From positions 62,001-126,000 of the forward strand of contig JBAMDO010000042.1 of assembly GCA_037074765.1 (NCBI GenBank): a stretch of 64,000 nt of DNA, read 5' to 3'. Position 1 is the stretch's first letter, and each line of letters opens with the position of its first letter. The position numbers were made by a program, and so were the translations under genes. Below the pieces are notes generated by a model, which made no database searches, was not told the DNA's origin, and saw nothing but the letters and a program-made list of their open reading frames with translations. This DNA is from Mansonella perstans (Eukaryota > Nematoda > Chromadorea > Rhabditida > Onchocercidae). This document shows, in pieces, positions 12,095 through 26,500 of the stretch.

Positions 12095-12200
12095 AATGAT
12101 GATGACGAAGATGATGGTGATAATGATGAAAATGATGATAATGACAATGATGACAATGATGGTGATGATGATGATAATAATGGTGATAATGATGATGCTT
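12095..12200. repeat. (GAT)n-type triplet repeat upstream of the acidic gene
   Basis: Imperfect GAT/AAT triplets on the plus strand, about 225 bp upstream of the start of the minus-strand acidic protein. The open frames across it (Asp-rich on plus, Ser-rich on minus) are consequences of the triplet repeat, not support for a gene. Confidence 0.8.
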
Positions 12201-15200
12201 GTAGAGGCAAAGTAATTCAAGAGTTCATTCATCGCTTAAAAAAAGAGCAAAATGAATAAAAAAGGCATCACTACTTACATCATCTCTAAACAATTTACAA
12301 TAATTTCCCATAAAAACAGCGATTTTTCCTTAGTGTTCTTTTAATTTCTAAATTCCATTTAAATCGCGACCAGTAAAAAAAAAACATCATTAAAATGTTT
12401 ATTGCACAATTTACTCATATTTCACCCTAACTCATTTTTCATTCTAACTCATATTTCCTTGTACTACACTGCACTTCTATATTTTGTTGTAAACAAGAAA
12501 TGAATGCCGAGAGAGCGAGTAACAACTGCTAGGTTCCATTCCAGAGTACGTATATGTATCCAGAGTATTTATTGGTTTAATATATATATATATATATACA
12601 CTTCTTTCACACATATCAATAGAAATAAGATAACTTTTTATAAAATTCCGCTAAAAAAATAAAAAATATTTAAAAAACAAGACAGATAGCGAGAGGACAT
12701 GAAAGCTACACAATAATAAACTTGAAATATTTTTTTCAAAATACGAAAAAAAAGGACCGGTTATTTGTTAATGTGGAAATCACTCTCTATGTATTGCTTG
12801 GATGGCAATAAATTATAAGATGGAAAAAAAAAACTGGAACGGAATGTAAAACAGAAAAGAGAAATGAATACGGAAAGTAGTGCAAATGAAAAAAAAAAAT
12901 GAGGAATTATGATAAATATGTACTAAATCTATAGTAGGGTTACGACCAATTTTGGATACCGTATTCAGCGGCCACATCAAACTGGATAATATTGCTAAGA
13001 TATGACTTCTCAATTTCAATTCTTTAAATATCCCAAAATACTGTCATAAATCCTAATCATAATTTCTCCTGTCATTTTTCTCTATTGTAATTTGGCTAAA
13101 TACTAGAATGCGACAGGCAATGACAATCAAGAGTATCCAGGACAGAACTGAATATGAAAAGATGAAATATGAATGAGAATAATTACGGAACAAAAGATGA
13201 GCAATGAGAATGGTAATAATGATCCAATGATGTCCTTACGGTGTAACAACAACAAAAAATGTTCAAGTTGTAGCAGTTAAAATGACAAAAGCGAATTCGT
13301 AAAACAGTTTTCCGACACCTTTAATTAAGATTACCACTTTAAAATTTCTTCCAAGGTCTCCTCTATTGATGTATTAGAATTTGATTTCCCAAAATTGTCA
13401 AGTAAATTTACAAATCAAAAAAATGAAATTCGAACATTAACTACTTCACCCTCTTCATTCAATCAATAATAGATGAAATTCATTCAAAAACTAAGAAAAA
13501 GGAAAACAAAACTATGTGGGACACAAAAACGACAACAGCTGTCTTTCTGTCAATCAAATGATACCCTTCCTAAACTGTCCAAATAAAATCCAACAAATTT
13601 CATCTATAAAAATCAATCAATTGAATAAGGCCATGAATAGACAAAATAAAATAAACCATTTGTATGATGCAAAAAATATCTGCTAGTAAAACTGCCAGCT
13701 TGCGTGTCTGTTTGTTTGCTTACAAATTTATTATTCGTTTTAATTGGTTCAATGCTGGGAAGACAGCTGACATTTTTTTCTTCATTAAAACAAAGCAGAA
13801 GTGAATAAATTTCCGAAATTAAAGTAATACAATCAATCTTTTCGTGTCTGTTTAAAAAAACACTCTTTGAAAATACTTTAAAGCTCAGCCGTTAATGATT
13901 TGAGTTAAATGAATGTTTCAAAAGAAGAAAGTGCATCAATGACTGATTGAAAACATGGAAAATGCACAAAATGTGAAAAATTCAAGAAAACTGCTGACAT
14001 TTGCGGAAAAATCAAGAAAAACTTTTATAGCTTGAATTAATTAATCACATTGGGTGGGCATTACATCCAACATTAATTAAAAATAATAGTATGACATCAT
14101 TCGAAAAACATTTTACAGCCAGATAAGATGAATTTTAAATTTAACAAAGTTTTTCATTTTTGTGATACGGAATGCCAACTTTACATTTTATACATTTCGC
14201 TTGCTATCTGTAATCCTCAAATTATCAACTTTTCATGGCTTTTTTTCTATACATCCGATCTGGTAATACTACGCTAATAACATGCGAATGAGTATTCCAT
14301 ACAGTGTGACATTTGCATCACAAGTACGTCATCAATGATACCAATGCTGACATTTTAGCTTTACTGTAATTTGAACAAAACAACGAAATAATTAAAATTT
14401 CAATTTTTTAAAGTTTTCACTGAAAAAAAAAACACTCATTATTATCAAATGCCACCTACATATTAGAACTTCTAAAATGATAAATAGAAATAAACATTTC
14501 AGGAAATTAAAAAATAATTTCTTCAATTATTCTGTAAAATGATTCTCTGAAAAGAAAAAAAGCAGAGGGAGAAATGATGAGAAATTATTGCTAGATTGTA
14601 AGATGATCAGAGAAAAAAACTTGACATGAAAATATTTTAATTGAACTTTTTTTAACTGATAAATTTGACGCGTGGAACCTTTCAGTGGAACTAATTGCAA
14701 ACAAATGAAAACCTTGACAAACTAGAAACTGCCAAGGATATTATTATGAAGCTAAATTTATCGAAAACATTGGAATCTTTACCTTCTTACAATAATGATT
14801 AGCCACTATCACCTGGCCTTCTTACCTTTACACAATTGATCCTTATTAAGTGACATAATATCCAATTTAAATGGAATAAATTGTCACCTAACTTGACATT
14901 CTAAACAATCCTCCTAGTAGATTAATCTAAAGCACTGAAATCTTTATCTTTCAACAACAACGTCAATCAATATCTCTAACCTTTTCAAGCGTAACACTAT
15001 TGATAATCCATAACCAATATCATACCTATTAACTTAATGGAAATAAGTTGTTGTCACTTGACCTGTCGTCAGTATAAATCTGGTTTTTGGCCTTTTCAAG
15101 CCCATCTTTACAAACAAGTAATCCTTGTTTATTTAAATGACCAACTTAGTCAATAAATTCTTATCACTTAACCTATCACCTTAACAGTCCTACTCCATTT

Positions 15201-15640
15201 AACAGATACTTATCGATGGCTTGTTATGATAATTGAACCCTTTCTTCATTTCTTAATTTTGTTCAATGAAAAATTTGTTAAATGGGAAATGTTTTAAAGT
15301 AAAGAAAGAGAAGAGAGAGCATTAACCAGAGAGCATTAACTCATAGTGCACAGACAAAACTGGCGATGGATTTTTCATCTTGTTTACATATACTATGTGA
15401 TATATTAAAAGATACGGAGAATGAGAAAAAGAGAGACAGAGGAAGGAAGGGAGAGAGAAAGGAAAAGAGATCAAAAGAAAACAAACAAAAAATGCGACAA
15501 AATCGATGTTTGCATCATCACATGAGCATTGATAGAGGATCTGAAGAGAAGATACACATATGCAGGCAAAATAAGGAAGACAACAAAGCAATGTTTGCAA
15601 ACGTGAAAAATGAAATATACTGCAGGAGATGTGTGAGAAG
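12201..15640. other. Intergenic AT-rich DNA, no gene seen
   Basis: About 3.4 kb without an open frame having splice signals or family resemblance. It contains a (TA)n run at about 12582-12598 and many homopolymer A runs. Confidence 0.45.
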
Positions 15641-15659
15641 AATGTATATGCATAGAGGG

Positions 15660-15800
15660 AAAGAATGTGCATGCATATCTATGAAAAGAAGAAATGTGCA
15701 TGCATATCTATGAAAAGAAGAAATGTGCATGCATATCTATGAAAAGAAGAAATGTGCATGCATATCTATGAAAAGAAGAAATGTNNNNNNNNNNNNNNNN
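15660..15800. repeat. 29-bp tandem repeat running into an assembly gap
   Basis: Four to five near-identical copies of a unit containing ATGTGCATGCATATCTATG end at a run of 16 N from 15785 to 15800. The N run suggests the assembler collapsed or could not close the array, so the true copy number is unknown. Open frames across it are products of the repeat. Confidence 0.9.
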
Positions 15801-15894
15801 AATTGTACCTCATAATATTTGATTCCTTTTGAAGTACCTTTCCTCCTTTTCTTGTTGTCTCATAAAATGTTAATGATACTGTTAGGATCGGTCA

Positions 15895-15914
15895 ATCGAT
15901 CGATCGATCGATCA
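15895..15914. repeat. (ATCG)n short microsatellite
   Basis: About five copies of the tetranucleotide ATCG, a self-complementary run. No function inferred. Confidence 0.8.
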
Positions 15915-17419
<1,505 letters not shown>

Positions 17420-17546
17420 TATTCCTTGTCAAGTTATCACTGCAATAATTATATAAACATAATGCTAGCATTGATTATACTATCAGTTACGATGAAATTA
17501 CACTGATGAATCAAACTAGTTTTTCGGGTGTATCAAATAAAGAAAT

Positions 17547-17705
17547 TAACGACCTACTCCAATATTATTCTTTTCTATTGGAATGATATATAGGCCCGAT
17601 CTACTCCAATACTATTCCTTCTTTTCCATTGGAATGATACATAAGCCCGATCCTACTCTAATATTATTCTTTCCCACTGAAAATGATATATTTGGCCTAA
17701 TCATG
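17547..17705. repeat. Degenerate tandem repeat, three copies of about 55-63 bp
   Basis: The block 'cgacctactccaatattattc ... ttggaatgatatataggcc' recurs three times with substitutions and small indels, in direct orientation. No gene overlaps it. Confidence 0.75.
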
Positions 17706-20700
17706 CTATGCCAAATCATTCTCAAAATCGGGAGTAATAATAATGATGATAATCATCATTATCACCTTAATAACAATTACCCCTCAAAAGTTGCATAGAT
17801 TTGAAAAATATTTTTTGTCAATTTTTTTTTGAAATAAACTTGTTTTTTGATAACTTCTATAGAAATATGATAGCAGTGGATTTAATTAGTTGCTTCAACT
17901 TCTAAATTATGATTTAATTTAATTAATTGTTATGTTATATAAATTGTTTTGCATTGAAGAAATGAAAAAGAAGTTGTTGAAATGACAAAGTGTGTCACAA
18001 TGATGACTTTGAACATTGTTAGTGGTTAAATGTCTGTCACATGTTAAATTTTTATCACACTGCAATCTTGCTTAGCAAATTTAAAAGATTTTTAAATTCT
18101 AAACAGCAAAAAGTTTTCTCATTTGAATTTCCATTTGAACTGTGACAACGACAATTTACACGTGTCAAATTTTCATTGACTACGTTGCAAACATACAAAT
18201 AGTAATGTGAAATGAAAATTACCAAGTTATTCTTCAATGGAAATTAATTAATATTAAAATTAATTGGTGCAGTTAATTGATGCTAATAAAATGACAATTT
18301 AATTTTGTTAATTGGAATATATTTTGGTATATTATTTCATTGCTTTTATCTGCACTTAATTTTATATCTGTAGTAAAATGTATTCAACTTTAAACAGGTT
18401 ATTTTGTTTCCATCGCAACTTTTTACAGCAGAAAACTTTTTTACGCTATGTTTTTCAATTGACCCAGTTTTTCTACTCTATTTTACCTATTCCTATTGCC
18501 TGCTCGTTACTTTTTTGCCCATTTCACTTATTTTATCTGATAGTTCTTTCTGCAGAAAATAGTGTAATTATTTGCTAATAAGAAATGGAAAATTCGAGCA
18601 TATCAAAAGGAATTAATTTTATATGACCTATAATCCCTGAAATGCTTTATAGCTTTACTTTTCCTCCTTTTTTCCCATCAACCTCACAAATTAATTTAAA
18701 TCAACTTGACAATTTTCTTTAATCAAAAAAATCTTAATTGCATTAATTTTACCTCTATATTACATATCATTACTCTTTCATCCAAACACTTTACTATCAC
18801 ACCAGTTTTATTGATTGGTCATTGCTAAAATCTTTTATCGATTGATTAGTCATTACTAAAATTAGACAAATTGTAAATGAAACAGATGAGATCTAAATAA
18901 TTTGTAAAGGAGGATGCAAGTTTGACAACAAAATATTTCATATTTTCTTTGATCTTTTTTTTAAATTAATTATTTCATTTTCCACTTCGTTTTATATTCT
19001 CAAATCGATCAAAATTTCAAGTTAAAGTTCAAAGTTCAACAAAGAAAAGTTGATGAAATTCTTCCCAAAAATTGTGATTCATCTTTTTTTGAGCGAATCT
19101 TAGGCTGTAATTCTATTTATCTGAGCATTCATTTAAATTTTAAATTTATTCTTTGAGCTTTGAAACCTACGACATTTTATTTAATCTAAATTTGGTTAAT
19201 TAAAGCTTATAAATAATAATTGTTTATTTTTCAGGCAGAAGTTTTCAAATATAGTAAAATTAATATCAGAAGTAATATATTGCTAATATATTTTCGTTAA
19301 AATTTAATAATTTTAAAAGTTAATTATGTATGAAATTAATTAGATTAAAACTGCTGGATCATAATTATTTTCTACTAATTTTTGTGTTTTTCTTTTTCTT
19401 CAACAAATTGGAATTATTTGGTCAGTTCTACTAAATGCTTAAATTTATTTAAATTTGAATAAGCAAACAGAAAAGAATGATTAAATCAAGTTTCAAATTA
19501 ATTTTAAAAAAAATTAAAATTGCAATCAATCCTTTTCAAACTATCACCACTTAAGAGGGCGTTATTTCCTTACGTATACTTCGAAATTAATAGTCATTAA
19601 TTTCTTGAGTGATGCATTTTCTTGAAAGTCATTAATTTCTTGAGTGATGCATTTTGTTTTACCTATTCAAACTTAGTAAAATTGTATTCAAATTAACGAA
19701 AGGTCAAAAACACAAATTAACAGAAGCTTTCTTCTGTGATTTTTTGAAGGTCAAAAATAAAAATTAGCAAAAACTTTCTTCTGTGAATTTTTCAAAATGT
19801 AATAGAAATAAGTTTAATAGAAAGTGATTCAAACTGATTTGAATTGAAATACTCAAAAAAAAAAAAAAAAAAAAAAACGAGAAGATAAGCTTTTAGGGAT
19901 TCAATTGGATTTATTTAAATTTGTCACATGCACTTATTTGTCAAGAATGAATGAGGATTTGTAATTGCCAGTAAAAAATAGTTACAATATAAAATTCGAA
20001 AAAAAAGAAATAAAATTCAATTATTAACAAAAATAAATGATAACACTTACTTTTACTATTCGATGAATGATTTGCAATCATTGATAGTTTGATATTTTAA
20101 CAAACTTTTTGAAACAAATCAATTTTCCCTTGAATTATACAACACACTGACAAAGTTTCGCTTATTCTTCTCATCTTCTTTTTTATTCCGTTTTTTTTTA
20201 ATTTTTATTCAACATTTTGACATTTTCATTTTTTTTCCAAAGTTATAAAATGTGTGTGAACGTTGACAACGACAGATGAATAAATAATTTTCACTCCTAG
20301 GAAAATAATGCAATTAATGAGGCGTGTAAATAGTATGCGACATTTTTCTCTCGCTCTATTCACTGTACCATAATCTCACTTTATGGGTTCTTTCAAAAAC
20401 TTCAAATTTGTATGGTAGTAAAATTTATTTGTTTACATCATTTTGGCACCATAATACTCTGTTGTTGTGAATACTATACGCCAATGATGATTATTTTGCA
20501 TTTCAATTACAAATGAATTGTATTTGCAAATACTGCAAAAATTTTTCTCACTTAAATGTTTTTAATTAATTCATAAAATGTAATTTGAACTTTAATTATT
20601 TAAAATAAGATTTTTCTTTGAAAACTGATAAAAGTCAATTTTAACAGTTTTCTTTTTTTGTTGATGTAATGCTCTTAATACTTTTAATAGTTTCAACAAA

Positions 20701-23409
20701 AATATTATGGAAAATTAGTGATAGTAGACACGGCGATGATAGAATAGTTATTTTGGTTATTTACAATGAATGATCCATATTTCAAATTGAATCTTTTTTA
20801 ATGCATTTTGTTATTTTTCATTTGCTTTCATTAATCTACATGCTTAAATACTTGTGCATATGATCATATGCTATATGACATATTCTTAATTAAATTTCTT
20901 AAATCAATATTAATTATACCAATTATTCTCTCTATATTTTTTTAATTAAGATGAAATTGAAAAAAAAATTATGATTATTTCAAAAGTAATATATTAATAG
21001 GTATTTTTGCTAAGACTCGCATTATGTTTGACTTATTATTTCTATTTAATTAGTTTATAATACTTCAGGCTTAATGGAATTTGTGTATACTGTAAATCGT
21101 ACAGTACAGTAGATCATTTTTTTATTTTTTTAATTTATTTTAATTAACAAGTTTGAAAAATAACTGTTCGAAAAAAAGAGGCAATTTTAATCGATAAATT
21201 ATTGCTATTGATTGAGAAAGTGTTTTAATTTAAATTTTGAACGAAGAAGTTGAAAGAATGAAGTGTTGCCAAGAAAAAGCAAAGTGAGAAACGATTAGGA
21301 AGGAATGGAAGAAATTTTTTCAAAACAACCTCAATCATATGATCTGATCCATTCTTATTTTTCATAATGTAAAATTTGTTGTTAAATCAAAAACAAAAAG
21401 AATTTTTTTTTTTTACGAATTCATGGACATTCCCTTCCTCTTTTTTTTTTAATTAAATGAATTGTGAAATTTATGAAGTGTGGAGATTTTTTTTTTTGTT
21501 AAATATTACTGTAATAGTGTTAATTATTGCGCTATAACTAGTTGCTGAATTCTTATGAATATCATTTTTCGTTGCAGCAATGATGCAGCATACTGGTTTC
21601 AATATTCAATTGTGTAATACAATTAAAATTTTGAAATTATGCTTGAATGGAGTATATAGCGAAGGAACAATGTTAATAATTAATATAATTAACAGTTTTT
21701 TCTTTTTCTTAGCGAAATTTAGAACTGGTAATTTTGATGATAAAATAAGTTTTGAATCATTTCAGTCTTTCTTTCACTTTAAATTAATAATCAAAAGTAA
21801 TTAAAGTTAGGAAAGGCAAGCATGAAAAAAAAAGTTTAATTAGGACTTGAAATGAGCTTAACTTTTCGTTTGATCTTATCAAATCGTATGCTGTTAATTG
21901 ATATGCAAATTAATTTTACAAGTAATGCACAAATGACAGAAATGACGATGAGCGATTGTTTATAATTGCAAAAGCTCATTGTGTTATCACTAATCAATCA
22001 TTCTCTTATCATTTCAACATTTTATAATAGAATAGGAAAAATTGTAATGAAAGAAATGTTCTCTTCGAAGAAATGCTTGACTTTAGATCTACCATAGTTA
22101 CCAACTAAGAAAATGATTAATTTTGAAATGAATGCGTCTCTTGACACCTGCAAAAGGCAATATGCAGCAGTTCCAGTGGCCAGTCTTTCATTTTTTGGAA
22201 AGTCGTCATTCTACTGGCCTTGAATATCTTTTCTTCTCTTCAACTGTATAACTAGGAAATCTCGGTCTTGAAAGAAAAAAGACTGTGAACGATAGAAAAA
22301 TAATACAGTAGTTAAGTTAATCTATCTAAGAGTTAGAATTTAAATTGTTCACTGAATGAATGAATTATAAAGTGAAACTTTTTTGTAGTAGAACTATTGA
22401 TGTTACATTACGAATGATTAGTAAAACGTTATCGATGTGAAGAGATGGGAAGGGAAGAAAGGATGTCAATGGGGTGATGAAAATTGCCCGTGAAAATAAT
22501 TTTAACTGGAGATATAATCAAAATGCTGGAATGCACAACAACGTAAAAATCATTAATATATTAATGCATAACTTCGTACAATTATAATTGTTGACAAAAT
22601 TACTCACGCATTAATTCAATATAATTGTGAGGAGTTATTTTATCAAGAATTTTAATTTTAATTTTACTTTTTCAATTTTATCAAGTTTTTAAATTATTAT
22701 TCAGAACTGTTGATTCATTCACAATTTTCCACTTTCATTTTTTTTTGCCAATTTAATTTATTCGTTTTTTCTCCTATAAAAAGATTCATGAAAAGACGAA
22801 AGCCATTGTCAGTGTGAAAGGACATTTGGTAATTCTTGAAAATGAATTTTGAAATTACCCTTATCATCACTTCTCCATAATGTCTTGCTACAAACGCATT
22901 GTATTTTTTTGTAGTATCGATGATATAACAATGAGATCCCGTCTTTTTTATAATTAACTAATTTAATTAAAAAAAAGATTTCATACAATTTCTTTAAAAT
23001 TCTAATTAAATTTTAATAAAATTCTAATGAAATCCTAATCAATTCTAATAAAATTCTAATTATTTAAAATTCTGATCAATTTCTTTAAAATTCTAGTTAA
23101 ACTATCAATTATGCAACAAAAAATAATGAATCATATCTTTATAAATGCATTTGTGTTAAATTTCATAATTTTTAACAACACAACAAATTTAATAATTTTT
23201 TTTTACTCACTTCCTTTCTTTCTGTCTCTCTCTCTCATTCATATGGCCATTTTCACATTTTTATCTTGTGAAAAATCATTATTCAAATTAGTATTTAATA
23301 ATTAATAAATGGGCGAAATGTTTGTAATACTGTATACGATCATCGATTTCATTTCTTTTACTGTTCGTTTCTTTTTTTTTATGAAAAAAATGACACTTTT
23401 TGAAAGTCT
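17706..23409. other. Intergenic, 5.7 kb of very AT-rich DNA, no gene seen
   Basis: Open frames here are short, Phe/Ile/Lys-rich and lack splice-site support. Local repeats include a 34-bp tandem duplication at about 19588-19657, a degenerate duplication at about 19695-19795, an A23 run at 19855-19877, and a run of 'aattctaat'-like repeats at about 22998-23100. Confidence 0.45.
19855..19877. repeat. Poly-A run (A23)
   Basis: Homopolymer of about 23 A. No flanking target-site duplication or coding body is visible that would mark it as a retroposon tail. Confidence 0.9.
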
Positions 23410-23422
23410 TTTTCTATTTCAG
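23410..23422 (+). promoter_or_regulatory. Possible (trans-)splice acceptor upstream of the ptr gene
   Basis: TTTTTCTATTTCAG is a strong nematode 3' splice site about 100 bases upstream of the first ATG of the ptr gene, with no coding frame before it. It may accept a spliced leader or join a 5' UTR exon. Inference from the motif alone. Confidence 0.35.
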
Positions 23423-23525
23423 GTTGAAAAGAAAAAGAAAAACTTTGAACAAATAAAAAATTGATTAAGAAAATTGCATTGGTCGAATTATCTTTGATCG
23501 AATTTTTATATTCGGCAACGATCAA

Positions 23526-26500
23526 ATGCAGTTATCGTCCTTCTGTTCATTGTCCACTAAATCTAGAAGTCAAACACGACTTGTGCAATTTGTTAATCTT
23601 CTACATAGACGCTGGTCATATTTTATAGCTGATCATATCACCGGCGCAATTGTTGTTTCTGTTCTAATATCGGTCATATGTGCCATCAAAGTTCTCACCA
23701 CACCGTTTGTTCATAAATGATTTGGCTAACAATAAATTTGATGCTTTAAATTTAAATCATTTATCGATTATTTTTAATTTTATATTAAACTGAAACACTA
23801 TTCATTTTATTTTTATTTTAAAACAATAGTCCAAATGACCACATCTATATGTTTTTTTTTGAATATAAATTTTTCAAAAAAAAAGGGAAAGTTTTTTAAA
23901 ATGTAACAATAATTGGACTTGTTTATGCATAAAAAAGAAATGTTAAAGAATTGCTCATTATCTATTAATTTATTAAAATTGCAAAAACAAAATTTTTGAA
24001 GTAAATATTACTGAAATTCAAAATTTTAAAAATAATTCCTTAAATTGCAGTTTTAAAAATGATCTAATGGGTTTCATACCGTATACAGCAAGATCACGTG
24101 AGGAACACAGAATACAGGAAGAATTTAGTAATAATGTCGGGAAAGGCATTCTTCTAATGGCTGTTATTCTAGCCAAAGATAATGGTTCAGTGCTGAGAGC
24201 GGAAATACTAAATGAAGCTGTTGAAGTAAGAATTAAGGAAATTGTAAAAAGTACAAACAAATTTTAAAAAATTTCAGTGCTGAAAGCGGAAATACTAAAT
24301 GAAGCTGTTAAAGTAAAAATTAAGGACATTGTAAAAAGTGCAGTCAAATTATCACTTTTAAACAATTTTTAATTTCACTTCATCTATCAGATATTTTTTC
24401 TGTGTTTCAGGATATTGTTTAGTTCTTCTGGAAAATCCATAAATGGAAAAAATATCATTTTCAGGTTGATGAATTGATTTCGAATAATTTCACAATTTAC
24501 AATCGTATTCTTGATAGCCAAGAGTCTTTTAATGAATTTTGTCACAGTTTCTGTTTACTCAATCATCCGCTAAAACAATTTCATGTAATTTTTTTTCGCT
24601 ATTATGAATATGGAATTATGAATTCGAAAATTACTGATTGAAAATAATATTTCTGCTTTCTCTTTCCAGAACCTTTGAATCTTTGAATCGCATCAGATTG
24701 AAGTTTTAAATTAGAAGTTTTTTATTTTCATAAGTTTTAAAAAATCATGCAACCAAAAATTAAATTCGAATTCTTTTAGCTAATCAATTAGTCACAGTAA
24801 AACAGTTTGGAAGTCCTTTATCATGAGACTTCATTAATTTATTTTCATTCCAGTTTGACAATAATATGACTAATGAATGCACCATTGTAGTTTTCGCTCA
24901 ATTTTTTAATCAAATTAAATTTTGAAAAATATCAGATTACCGGACTTTATAGGAATTAATGAAAAACAATTGTAATTTAAACTGTTGTAAAATTTAGAAG
25001 TTGAAATTTGAATGAAGTATTTTGCCACCGATGAAATCGTTGAAAAATGAAAAAAACAATAATTAATTTTTAGAAGGGCTTTGAAATACAACTGGAACGT
25101 TTTCAAGCACATCAATCATTAAACGATCGGATTTCTTTAAATTATCCCAATTCCAAAATGTATGGACGAATTCTCAACATACAGGTACTGAAATCCGTAA
25201 TTCTGAATTAGATTTGTCGGATCAGTTTTGAAACGATAATTGCTAGATAATATTGAAGTATGCTGGGAATGTTGCAATCATCAAACGACCGAATTACTTT
25301 AAATTATCCCAATCCGAAAGTTTCAAATAAACCAAGAAGATAATAAGCTATTTATTGATTGCTGAAAGTGTACGATTTGAAAATCTGACCGTTTGATGAA
25401 TTCATCAAGTTGAGATATTCCATCATTAATTCGTGATTTAAATCATGATCATAAGATTTTTAAAATATTGAAAAAAAATTTTTTAATTCTTTGAAAATCA
25501 TTCATCATTTCAGATGAATTTCAACGGAATAGAATTAAAAAATGATACGGTAATAATGGAGAACGCGATAAATAGTTCAACTACAGATATCATTAATTAT
25601 GCACCTTTTATCACGAATATGATATCAGCAAAGATGATCAGGCTTTTATATCGTGGAGAAGGAGTGGGTAATTGGACAGCTAAGCAAACGCAACAGTACG
25701 AATTGGGGATTGTTCAATATTTTCAACGGTAAGTTTTTTCCTACTTTCATTATTCCATTCCTAATACAGTACTATAGAAAGTCACTATAGAGGAGATGGT
25801 AAAGGAAACATAAAGTACTGTTATCATCAAAACTGCATCTGCTGCATTAACGTTTAGCTACCTTAAAGCTACTATAATTATCAGGAGAGCAAAAACTGAT
25901 AATGTGAAACTAATCCAATTTTAGCATATAAGTAGAATGCTTTCTCTCCTGAAAATATCTGAGAGATTTTCAAAATTTTAAAAGTACGTTCTGTCCAAGT
26001 TTTGATTTCTTTTTTATCGCCTTATCAATTTCTGAATTTTTGTCTACGCAATCTGTTTTGTCTTATATTGTTAACAACTCAATGTTTATCTTTACCGATG
26101 TTTACGCAACTCTCTTTCTTTCTCTCTCTCTCTGTCTATCATTAATAGATAATGAAAAGGCAAAAACTGTTGAAAAAAATTTGAAAAAGGAAAAAACTTA
26201 AACATAAATTAAGTAGTTCGAATTGAATAGGTCAAACTATGATTCTCCCTACGTCAGGCTATCTTTAAACATATAACGATTACTGTAGCATTGAAGTGAA
26301 ATAATATTCAAATCTCAGCTAGTATCATCGAAAAGTCTTTCATAGAGTGAAAAATTTTATTGGCGATACATAAAATATATTCAAATTTCTTTTGTTCTTC
26401 CAAAACGGCACTGAAATATTGAACGTCGAAATTGGTAACAACTTCAAAGTAATTTCATTTTTTCATCAAAGTGAGTAATGGAAATGGGTAATAATGTTGC

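Noticed and set aside
11389..12259. Plus-strand Ile-rich frame over 11389-11643 and Asp-rich frame over 12017-12259
   Set aside because: The first is antisense to the GAT-rich coding exon; the second is translation of a triplet repeat without exon signals.
15322..15730. Overlapping open frames on both strands ending near the N gap
   Set aside because: They depend on the 29-bp repeat and purine-rich DNA; no splice sites or family match.
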